Shown: one piece after another, positions 1 to 6,407 of the stretch | How the letters are laid out: the number at the start of each line of letters is the position of its first letter | Numbering within the stretch: the first letter of the stretch is position 1 | Source: Flavobacteriales bacterium UBA7430 | Lineage (GTDB): Bacteria > Bacteroidota > Bacteroidia > Flavobacteriales > UBA7430 | Reading direction: 5' to 3' | Length of the DNA: 16,899 bases | NCBI GenBank assembly: GCA_002478765.1 | Contig: DLQO01000042.1 | Span: 1 to 16,899, forward strand | Translations under genes and position numbers: made by a program | Notes under the pieces: model-generated | Seen by the model: only the letters and a program-made list of their open reading frames with translations | Told to the model about the DNA's origin: nothing | Database searches by the model: none

Positions 1-375
1 CAATTCATTGATAAATGGTCAACCCACGGGTCGCCGATGCATGCTTCTCATCTATTGTTGCACGACTGTTTTGTCCTTATAGCAGCTGATGAACAAAAGC
101 AAATGGCTTCGGGTTGTTCCATAGACTCTTTTACGGGGTTGTTTAAAGCCTTTGGGACAAAATATGCAGTATCTTTTTTCGATCGGTTTTCAATAGCCTA
201 CAAGCAAGGTGAGCAAGTTCTTGTTTGCCCTACAAACGAATTCAAGTCTAAGATAAAACTTGGTGAAATTCATGGAACAACAATCGTATATAACAATCTG
301 ATTACATCAAAATCAGACTTGTTAGATGCCTGGGAGTTGCCTTTGGAACGGTCCTGGCAGAAAAGGTATCTGTAG
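1..375 (+). CDS. Bacteroidota conserved small protein, often mislabelled 'ABC transporter ATPase' (5' end missing)
   Basis: The reading frame is open from the first base to a TAG at 373-375, giving the last 124 residues of a protein whose start lies left of the window. I recognise it as the roughly 160-residue protein found across Bacteroidota that databases often call 'ABC transporter ATPase'. Family hallmarks visible here are W-x-x-H-G near the left edge, then SGCSIDS, FFDR, a PTNEFK-like stretch, TTIVYNNLI, and the terminal W-ELP-...-SW-KR-L. No Walker A, Walker B or ABC signature motif is present, so the usual label has no support in this part of the protein. It has no signal peptide or membrane segment in the visible part. 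Its function is unknown to me. The ATG at 37 is internal, because similarity begins upstream of it. The gene converges with the sulfatase-like gene, leaving only 20 bases and no visible terminator. Confidence 0.8.
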   Translation, partial: QFIDKWSTHGSPMHASHLLLHDCFVLIAADEQKQMASGCSIDSFTGLFKAFGTKYAVSFFDRFSIAYKQGEQVLVCPTNEFKSKIKLGEIHGTTIVYNNLITSKSDLLDAWELPLERSWQKRYL

Positions 376-395
376 CGATGAAGTTTGTGGCTGCC

Positions 396-2249
396 TTAGA
401 GTCCAAGATAATCCTGAAAAGCTGTTTGGAAATACAATTCAGCTTCTTTTTTCATCTGTTTTCCAGCAATAGAGTCTTTGTAATGGTGTTCGAAAATGGT
501 TTGATAATCTTCAGAAAAAGCATAATAACCATCTCGATTCATCAAGCCATATCCTCTATGGAATGCATAGGGAATGGCAGGTTTTACAGACGTATTTAGC
601 AAGTCTCTACTCCATAAGAATTCTGAATGACTTACGTTCAATTGGTTGAGCAGTGTGGCAGATAGGTCTACATGAGATCCCATTTGATGATGTGTGCTAC
701 CGATGTAATCTTCTTTGAGCACTTCTCCATACCACAACATGGGAATTTGAAATCGTTCTTTTTGAGCAACTCTCCATTCTCTAGGAGATCTATGACTGTG
801 GTCGGCAACAAGAACAAATAAGGTGTTTTTATACCAATTTTCCGACTTTACTTGTTCCATGAATTCTCCCAAACAACGATCGGAATATGCTACAGAATTC
901 ACGTATTTGTCAGACTTACTGTTGAATGATAGTTTGTGCTCGCCCGGAAAGTCATAAGGGCTGTGTGAACTCACCGTAAATAGTGCGCTCATGAATGGTT
1001 CGGGGAGTTCCGATAATTCTTCTTTAAATTGAGTGAACATGTATTCGTCATGAACCCCCAATCGACCTGCAGGCAAGCTATTGTAATCGTTATGGTCTTT
1101 AACGATGTCAAAATTTTGAGACAATAGGTACCCTTTTATATTTCCGAAAGTAAGTTGCCCACCGTAAAAAAAAGAGGAATGATAATTTCCAAGAGCTTTT
1201 CTGATGCTGGGTAATTTTCTGGATTTATCAATTTGATTGATAATAGCGACGTAAGGAAATACCGGGAACGAAGAAAAAATAGATGAGATTCCTTGGTCGG
1301 AAGTCCAGCCATTTGTGAAAAAGTTGGTGAACAACAGCCCATCTTTTTCCAAGTTTTTAAAGTGAGGGGTTATTCCCTCAAGTCCTTTCAGAGTTTCAAT
1401 ATTGTCTGCCGACCACCCTTCCAGAACGATAAAAACAATGTTGGGTTGGTCGGTATTCAAAACGCTAGTTGTAGAGTCGTTTTTATGCTCGGAGAATTCA
1501 GAGAAGAAGTTTTCGGATTCAACATCCGTATGTTTTTGGTAGGGATTGCCTTTAAAGTCATTTTTACTTTTTAAAATACTTTGAATGATATTCCAGTTCG
1601 GATTTACTGCTAGATCATTAAGTATGATGTGTTTGGAGAAATAAGCATCACTGGTGTTCAGTGGCACATCACCCCAACCTCCCCGGATAACCAATAATAA
1701 AAGACCCAAGACTATGGGCAATTTGATTGTATTGAATAGAATGCCAGTCTTAGAGTTTTCAAAGTGTTGATGCACACATTTTTTATAGATGACCATAAAT
1801 AATGTTCCAAGGATAAGTGCAATGGCGAGGGTTATATAATTGCTAAAACTCGCTGTTAAAAAAACTTCTGAAGGATTTTTTAAGTGGCTAATAGCGGTGT
1901 AATTTAATTTTGTACTCCATTCGTCATAAAGCGAGATTTCACTTCCTATGATCATGGATGTGATGAGAATGAAAAAGTAATTGAGTGCGAGTATGACATT
2001 ACTTACAATACGACTTACAGTCTTGTGATTGCATGTAGAATGGACGAATAGCAAGAGTACAAATATTGCAGACAGGTAAGCGATGAAAGACAGGTCTAGG
2101 GGAAGAGCGTTAGGTAAAACCTTTAATATTTCTTTACCGGCAATAGAAGAGAGTTCCGACTGATAATAGATGGCAAAAAAAAGTCTATTGACAAGAAAAA
2201 AACACAACCAAAAAAGAAGAAGTTTAGAAAAGTAACGAACGTGATTCAT
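396..2249 (-). CDS. LTA synthase/sulfatase-family membrane protein (probable phosphoglycerol or phosphoethanolamine transferase)
   Basis: This 617-residue protein has the architecture of the LtaS / alkaline-phosphatase-superfamily transferases. Five hydrophobic segments (about 8-27, 51-70, 82-101, 138-155 and 173-189) are followed by a large domain expected to face the periplasm. Within it I see E277 (in VLEGWS) as a likely metal ligand, T316 in NGWTSDQG at the position of the catalytic threonine of LtaS, H429 in SSHSPYDFP, and D483-H484 in VADHSH as further metal or substrate ligands. The active site therefore looks intact. Relatives move phosphoglycerol or phosphoethanolamine from lipids onto polymers or glycans; the acceptor here cannot be read from sequence, and a true sulfatase is less likely given the threonine nucleophile and the helices. 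The ATG at 2249 gives a basic residue followed at once by the first helix. It lies 35 bases past the terminator of the beta-barrel gene, so it probably has its own promoter. Confidence 0.88.
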   Translation of the reverse strand: MNHVRYFSKLLLFWLCFFLVNRLFFAIYYQSELSSIAGKEILKVLPNALPLDLSFIAYLSAIFVLLLFVHSTCNHKTVSRIVSNVILALNYFFILITSMIIGSEISLYDEWSTKLNYTAISHLKNPSEVFLTASFSNYITLAIALILGTLFMVIYKKCVHQHFENSKTGILFNTIKLPIVLGLLLLVIRGGWGDVPLNTSDAYFSKHIILNDLAVNPNWNIIQSILKSKNDFKGNPYQKHTDVESENFFSEFSEHKNDSTTSVLNTDQPNIVFIVLEGWSADNIETLKGLEGITPHFKNLEKDGLLFTNFFTNGWTSDQGISSIFSSFPVFPYVAIINQIDKSRKLPSIRKALGNYHSSFFYGGQLTFGNIKGYLLSQNFDIVKDHNDYNSLPAGRLGVHDEYMFTQFKEELSELPEPFMSALFTVSSHSPYDFPGEHKLSFNSKSDKYVNSVAYSDRCLGEFMEQVKSENWYKNTLFVLVADHSHRSPREWRVAQKERFQIPMLWYGEVLKEDYIGSTHHQMGSHVDLSATLLNQLNVSHSEFLWSRDLLNTSVKPAIPYAFHRGYGLMNRDGYYAFSEDYQTIFEHHYKDSIAGKQMKKEAELYFQTAFQDYLGL

Positions 2250-2284
2250 AATTTGAACGATGTTATGGTCGGAATATTTTAGGT

Positions 2285-2320
2285 AAAAAAAAAGGTTGTC
2301 TGTTTAAGACAACCTTTTTT
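2285..2320 (-). terminator. rho-independent terminator of the beta-barrel gene
   Basis: A 7-bp perfect stem (GGTTGTC at 2294-2300 with GACAACC at 2308-2314) and a 7-base loop is flanked by nine A's on the left (2285-2293) and six T's on the right. Read on the minus strand it gives a hairpin followed by nine U's, starting 22 bases after the beta-barrel stop codon. The A/T flanks can extend the stem to at least 13 bp. The symmetrical flanks would also let it work in the other direction, but no plus-strand gene ends here. Confidence 0.88.
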
Positions 2321-2341
2321 GTATGTGTTTGAAAAATCTTC

Positions 2342-2956
2342 TTAGAAGAATAAGCTAAAGCTTACCCCTAAGTCAAATTTTGTTCCTTTAACATCGTGAG
2401 AGTTAACAGCAGAGCTTGCATTGTCAAACCCTTTCACTTCTCCATTAGAGAAAACTAAATTCACAAAAGGCTCGATAGCAAAATGTTCTCTCCAAACGAT
2501 CGTGTAACCCATACCTAGGTTAATGTCCATAGAGCTTGTAGACTCTTCTACAACTTTATCTACATTTGGAAGAGTTACAGGGTTACCTTGAGCGTCCGTA
2601 GCTTCTTGAGCAACACTTTTAAGAGCTTCGCTGCTTTTGCTTACGCTGCTAAGGCCTACTTCAGTAAATAAGTTGTTAGACACGTAGTAACGAGCGAAAA
2701 CACCAATACTAGACTCACTGCTGCTTAATTCATAAGCTGTTTTGTCTTCGTTGTTGTTTGAGAAGTTGATCATTGCACCGACAGCGACACCATCTTGTAC
2801 AAAGTATCCTACTTTAGGTGTGATTTCAAGGTCCATCCAACCAGTTTCAGTCAATGAACTACCTGCACCTAACAATACAGTTCCTTTACGTGTTTGTGCA
2901 TCAGAAGTTAGTGCAAAAGCTAAAACTGCTGCTAATGAAAGAATAATCTTTTTCAT
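2342..2956 (-). CDS. small outer-membrane beta-barrel protein
   Basis: This is a 204-residue protein with a clear signal peptide: MKK, a hydrophobic core at residues 4-16, and a probable cut after the SDA at 18-20. The mature part is rich in alternating polar/hydrophobic stretches and glycine-aromatic pairs such as GVFARYYV and LGMGYTIVW. It ends in DLGVSFSLFF, the C-terminal phenylalanine typical of outer-membrane proteins recognised by the BAM machinery. The size fits an 8-stranded porin-like 'outer membrane beta-barrel' domain. Residues about 103-142 form an acidic, serine-rich insertion that is probably an external loop. No specific ligand can be named; structural, adhesion or small-pore roles are all possible. 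It is followed by a strong terminator and preceded by a 163-base spacer, so it is probably transcribed alone. Confidence 0.8.
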   Translation of the reverse strand: MKKIILSLAAVLAFALTSDAQTRKGTVLLGAGSSLTETGWMDLEITPKVGYFVQDGVAVGAMINFSNNNEDKTAYELSSSESSIGVFARYYVSNNLFTEVGLSSVSKSSEALKSVAQEATDAQGNPVTLPNVDKVVEESTSSMDINLGMGYTIVWREHFAIEPFVNLVFSNGEVKGFDNASSAVNSHDVKGTKFDLGVSFSLFF

Positions 2957-3119
2957 ACCTGTTGTAATTAGTTTCTTTGTTATTTTTTAAATGTATTCAG
3001 TTTCTTTGAAAGGGTGAATTTACTAAAAATTCAATTACTTCAAAGCTTTTGACCATTATTCTTGTCCCAGACATCTAATTTGAACCAACAAAATATGCCC
3101 TTAAAAAAGTGTTGAAGTG
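2957..3119. other. intergenic spacer upstream of the beta-barrel gene, with a 10-bp direct repeat
   Basis: This is the longest gene-free stretch in the window, and it presumably holds the promoter of the beta-barrel gene. The 10-mer AGTTTCTTTG occurs at 2970-2979 and again at 2999-3008, exactly 29 bases apart (CAAAGAAACT in the gene's direction). I found no full TAnnTTTG element and no terminator-like hairpin for the OstA-like gene that ends at 3120. Confidence 0.5.
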
Positions 3120-4556
3120 TTAAAAAGTACGATTGCCACCAATAATGGTTTTGATTTTATTTTGATCTCCGTTTGATTCAATCCACTTGAATTTTTTTAG
3201 CAGCAAGTCAGAAGTATCTAATTGGTCAATAGGAAGTAACACTGCTTTCGGTTTTTTGTAAAATTTGATTTGCTCGATGGAGCGTTCCTTGATAAGGATG
3301 TTCATGTTACTGCAAATGATTTTATTGATACTTTTAGGTTTTTTGTTTTCTTCATCGGTAATGAAGTAAATACTTTCACCATTTCCATTCACTGCAATAT
3401 TTGTCAGTTCATTATCTAAAAAATAAGCCTTCATGTGTTCTCCACCTATTTGATTGAAGGTAGGTGTACTGTCTACTTTTGAAGCTATGAATGCGTTTTG
3501 GTCAAACAATGCCCATTGTAAAACATTATCGAGCAGCTGCATGCTTAGTGTGTCTGCAGTGAGTTGAAAGTCGTTGACCCATACAACAGGTTTTTTATGC
3601 ATGTAAATATGCTCTTCTCCAGAGTTAAAGCTCATGGAGTCACAAGAACCAAGGATCTCAGAAGTTTTGAAGGTTACTTTTGGGTATGCTTTAACGTGAT
3701 GTTGATTGATGAGTTTTTCCTGAACCAGGGTATCAGCCGTCAAGTACAGCGTATCTCCGCTGAGAGGGATGCTGAGTAGTGGTGTCCCATATGAAACCGA
3801 TCGATTCATTTTTTGGGTTAGCGATGTTGTATCTGCACGCAAGACATAGAAGTTTTCTAAGTCAGTGATTTTGATCTGACCATTCAGGAATGCTTCACCT
3901 TTCTTTTGGTCGAGCCAGCCTTGTTTGGCTTGAACGTGATACTCACCGTTTTGTATGATGCCGTTTGAGTTAAAGACTGCGTATTCTTTGTTTAGCCAGT
4001 AGTAAACCGTATCTGCATAAAGTTTGTTTTTCAAGTTTTCAATGACTACCTGTCCGTAAAAGTCAAACTTTTCATCGATGGCGTAATAGATTCCTGCATT
4101 GCTTTCTAGAGATTTTTCTTTCTCTGTAATCAGTGCTTTATTTTCGTAGATCCCTTTTTGGGTTTCAAATTGGTATTCAAGTTGATTCGTTGTCAGTTGC
4201 ATTTGATTGTGCTGAAATTGAACATTGTTTTGTATTTCTGCAACCTGTTCATTTCCTTGATAGCTCAAATACTCACCGTACAAGTTCAAACGATCTCCTT
4301 CCCAAATATGAATGTTACTGAATGCTTCTATTCTGTTGTCATTGGAATAGAAATAGGCACTGTCGCATGTAAGAAAACGGTTTTCATGTTTTGCTTTCAC
4401 TTGCCCAATGAGAACTTGACGTTCAGCACTTATTTTTTTGTTGAAATATATTTCATCGGCATTGACGATTTCAATTTGCGTTTGAGATTTCAATACATTA
4501 CCCGTGAGTGAAAGTATTAGCAACAAGAATATTGTATGAGTGAAATGTCGATTCAT
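3120..4556 (-). CDS. OstA/LptA-like periplasmic protein (putative LPS-transport family)
   Basis: This 478-residue protein belongs to the OstA-like family of Bacteroidota. A signal peptide covers about residues 1-24 (basic start, then the IFLLLILSLTG core). The remainder is built of repeated short beta-strand units. The clearest stretch is at residues 59-98, where NRFLTCDSAYFYS is followed by NRIEAFSNIHI and then GDRLNLYG. Related units recur near 176-187 (NKLYADTVYYWL) and 267-275 (SGDTLYLTAD). LptA and OstA proteins use such beta-jellyroll strands to carry lipopolysaccharide across the periplasm, so a role in LPS or lipid transport to the outer membrane is the best inference; it is not proven by sequence. 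The next ATG is far inside the protein, so the start at 4556 is forced although it sits directly behind the purA terminator and has no Shine-Dalgarno sequence. It follows purA by 30 bases. Confidence 0.78.
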   Translation of the reverse strand: MNRHFTHTIFLLLILSLTGNVLKSQTQIEIVNADEIYFNKKISAERQVLIGQVKAKHENRFLTCDSAYFYSNDNRIEAFSNIHIWEGDRLNLYGEYLSYQGNEQVAEIQNNVQFQHNQMQLTTNQLEYQFETQKGIYENKALITEKEKSLESNAGIYYAIDEKFDFYGQVVIENLKNKLYADTVYYWLNKEYAVFNSNGIIQNGEYHVQAKQGWLDQKKGEAFLNGQIKITDLENFYVLRADTTSLTQKMNRSVSYGTPLLSIPLSGDTLYLTADTLVQEKLINQHHVKAYPKVTFKTSEILGSCDSMSFNSGEEHIYMHKKPVVWVNDFQLTADTLSMQLLDNVLQWALFDQNAFIASKVDSTPTFNQIGGEHMKAYFLDNELTNIAVNGNGESIYFITDEENKKPKSINKIICSNMNILIKERSIEQIKFYKKPKAVLLPIDQLDTSDLLLKKFKWIESNGDQNKIKTIIGGNRTF

Positions 4557-4588
4557 AAAAAAGTCCCGAGTGTCGGGACTGTTTTTTT
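4557..4588 (-). terminator. rho-independent terminator after purA, abutting the OstA-like start codon
   Basis: An 8-bp perfect GC-containing stem (AGTCCCGA at 4562-4569 with TCGGGACT at 4573-4580) closes a 3-base loop, GTG. It is flanked by A's at 4557-4561 and by seven T's at 4582-4588. In the minus-strand transcript it begins right after the purA TAA, and its U-run ends exactly where the ATG of the OstA-like gene begins at 4556. It has every mark of an intrinsic terminator. The hairpin could equally act as an attenuator or a processing site between the two genes. Confidence 0.85.
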
Positions 4589-5858
4589 AAAAGTTGTTAA
4601 GTATGGTTTGTGTTCGATCCGGCCCAACAGAAACGATAACAATAGGTGTTTCTAGTTCTTTTTCAAGATACTCTACGTAGTCTGTAAGTTCTTTGGGTAA
4701 GTCAGACATAGAGGTTTTACTTGTTAAGTCTTCTTTCCAACAAGGAAATTCTTTGTAAATCGGTTCAATTTTGTCACCTTCAATGTTGTATGGAAGGTAG
4801 TCAATGATTTCTCCGTTGTACTTGTAATGTGTACAAACCTTAATGGTAGGGAATTCACTTAATACGTCTGCTTTCATCATCATCAGTTTGGTAACACCGT
4901 TGATGTTGATGGCGTATTTTAAAGCTGGAAGGTCAACCCAGCCACATCTTCTAGCTCGACCAGTGGTTGCTCCAAATTCGTTTCCAGCTTTTTGTATTGC
5001 AGCTCCGGTATCATCAAATAGTTCTGTAGGAAAAGGACCACTACCAACTCGCGTTAAGTAAGCTTTGAATATTCCAAAAACGTCTCCTATTTTGTTTGGG
5101 GCGATTCCCAGACCGGTACATGCTCCTGCAGTAACCGTATTTGAGGAAGTTACAAACGGGTAAGTTCCAAAGTCAATGTCCAGTAGAGATCCTTGAGCTC
5201 CTTCTGCCAGAACCTTTTTCCCTTCTTTTTGTGCATGAACCAAGTAGTGTTCACTATCGATAAATTCGATTTGCTTCAATCTTTCGATGGCCTCAAACCA
5301 ATCCTTCTCCATGGATTCCAAGTCGTATTCGAAATCGTAGTGATTTAAAATTTGGAGATGTTTGGCAACGAGTTTATCATAACGCTCTTTAAAATCAGAC
5401 AATTCAATATCGCCAATTCGAAGACCGTTACGACCGGTTTTGTCCATGTATGTTGGTCCGATACCTTTCAGAGTGGATCCAATTTTATCTTTTCCTTTTG
5501 CTTGTTCAGAAGCTGCGTCAAGCAATTTATGACTGGGTAAGATTAAATGCGCTTTTCGTGAAATTAAAAGCTTGCCATTTACATTGACATTAAGGTTTTC
5601 CAGACCCTCTAATTCTTTTTTGAAAATTACGGGATCGATTACGACACCATTTCCGATAACGTTTAGTGCCGTGGGATGAAATATTCCGGAAGGAATGGTG
5701 TGTAAAACGTGTTTGATTCCATCAAATTCAAGTGTGTGTCCGGCATTCGGACCACCCTGAAATCTGGCTATAATGTCGTAATCAGATGTTAGAACATCTA
5801 CTATTTTTCCTTTTCCTTCGTCTCCCCATTGAAGACCTAAGAGAACATCAACTGCCAT
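4587..5858 (-). CDS. purA: adenylosuccinate synthetase
   Basis: PurA joins IMP and aspartate using GTP to make adenylosuccinate, the first committed step from IMP to AMP, in the cytoplasm. At 423 residues it has the normal length of the bacterial enzyme. The N-terminal signature WGDEGKGK (11-18) carries the catalytic Asp and the GTP-binding loop. It is followed by GGPNAGHT with the catalytic His near residue 41, by GSTLKGIGPTY in the IMP-binding region, and by GATTGRARRCGWVDL with the conserved arginines. The C-terminus has VSVGPDRTQTI, the guanine-binding end of the fold. The start at 5858 gives the usual MAVDVLLGLQWGDEG opening. It lies 24 bases downstream of the fur-family gene with no terminator between them, so it is probably co-transcribed with fur and rel, and it ends in a strong terminator. 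Confidence 0.97.
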   Translation of the reverse strand: MAVDVLLGLQWGDEGKGKIVDVLTSDYDIIARFQGGPNAGHTLEFDGIKHVLHTIPSGIFHPTALNVIGNGVVIDPVIFKKELEGLENLNVNVNGKLLISRKAHLILPSHKLLDAASEQAKGKDKIGSTLKGIGPTYMDKTGRNGLRIGDIELSDFKERYDKLVAKHLQILNHYDFEYDLESMEKDWFEAIERLKQIEFIDSEHYLVHAQKEGKKVLAEGAQGSLLDIDFGTYPFVTSSNTVTAGACTGLGIAPNKIGDVFGIFKAYLTRVGSGPFPTELFDDTGAAIQKAGNEFGATTGRARRCGWVDLPALKYAININGVTKLMMMKADVLSEFPTIKVCTHYKYNGEIIDYLPYNIEGDKIEPIYKEFPCWKEDLTSKTSMSDLPKELTDYVEYLEKELETPIVIVSVGPDRTQTILNNF

Positions 5859-5882
5859 CTTGTTTGTGCTTAGAGTTGTGAT

Positions 5883-6344
5883 TTATTTGGAGGTGCTATT
5901 TTCACAGGCATCCTTTTTACAGATACCGTACATGTTTAAAGAGTGATGCATGATTTTGAATCCCAGATTGTCTTCTACGGCATTAATTATGTTTTGAACT
6001 CTTGGATCACAGAATTCAAATACTTTTTTGCAGTCTGTACAGATCAGGTGGTCGTGCTGTTTGTTCGTAAAGCTTTTTTCGTATTGAGCTTGGTTTTTCC
6101 CAAATTGGTGTTTTCGAACCAAATTACAATCCAAGAGCAGTTCAATTGTGTTATATAAAGTAGCACGACTCACTCTGTAATTATGATTTTTCATTTTGAT
6201 GTAAAGTGTTTCTACGTCAAAATGATCTTGGTAATCATAAATTTCTTTGAGTATAACAAAACGTTCGGGAGTTTTTCTTTGCCCGTTTTGTTCTAGGTAG
6301 GTCGTAAATACCTGTTTTACTTGCTCTTGTATTTTCTTACTCAT
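5883..6344 (-). CDS. fur: Fur-family metal-responsive transcriptional repressor
   Basis: This 153-residue protein has the full Fur layout: an N-terminal winged-helix DNA-binding domain (about 12-90, including the [15 protein letters not shown] recognition-helix region) and a C-terminal dimerisation/metal domain. The structural zinc site is present as C102-x2-C105 and C142-x4-C147, as in E. coli Fur. By alignment to E. coli Fur the regulatory site also looks complete: H41, E89, H97, H99 and E110. A glutamate rather than an aspartate at the last position favours iron-type Fur over peroxide-sensing PerR. At a second metal site, two E. coli ligands (H87, E108) appear to be Q96 and Q117. It sits between rel and purA with gaps of 63 and 24 bases. 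Its targets cannot be told from the sequence; Zur or another metal sensor remains possible. Confidence 0.88.
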   Translation of the reverse strand: MSKKIQEQVKQVFTTYLEQNGQRKTPERFVILKEIYDYQDHFDVETLYIKMKNHNYRVSRATLYNTIELLLDCNLVRKHQFGKNQAQYEKSFTNKQHDHLICTDCKKVFEFCDPRVQNIINAVEDNLGFKIMHHSLNMYGICKKDACENSTSK

Positions 6345-6346
6345 GT

Positions 6347-6359
6347 ATCCTGATAGGAT
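6347..6359 (-). promoter_or_regulatory. inverted repeat with AGGA ribosome-binding site in front of fur
   Basis: ATCCT-GAT-AGGAT is a perfect 5-bp inverted repeat with a 3-base loop, two bases upstream of the fur start codon. In the transcript the 3' arm supplies AGGA five bases before the ATG, an unusually good Shine-Dalgarno match for this genome. The 5' arm could pair with it. The stem is short, so a real hairpin is uncertain. Confidence 0.4.
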
Positions 6360-6407
6360 TCAAAACAGCCGTAAAACTAAGCATTAATTTCGAATTCATA
6401 TTAACAA

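Noticed and set aside
37..375. Complete 112-residue ORF starting at ATG 37
   Set aside because: The frame is open to the left edge, and the upstream residues (with the conserved W-x-x-H-G stretch) belong to the family, so the ATG is internal to a cut-off gene.
376..395. Search for a shared terminator between the two convergent genes
   Set aside because: The 20-base gap and its flanks hold no stem followed by a T-run; any termination there must work another way.
378..599. Plus-strand ORF antisense to the sulfatase-like gene
   Set aside because: It lies wholly opposite the conserved C-terminal part of the membrane enzyme, has no family resemblance, and looks like a chance frame.
3041..3053. 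TCAAAGCTTTTGA palindrome after the OstA-like gene as a terminator
   Set aside because: It has almost no loop, a weak A-T stem and no T-run in the gene's direction.
4158..4511. 117-residue plus-strand ORF opposite the OstA-like gene
   Set aside because: It is hydrophobic only because it is the complement of a polar beta-rich protein; no start signal or recognisable domain.
6384..6404. TTAAT...ATTAA dyad between rel and fur as a Fur box
   Set aside because: Only the 5-base outer arms match; the centre is poorly symmetric, and AT-rich spacers produce such dyads by chance.
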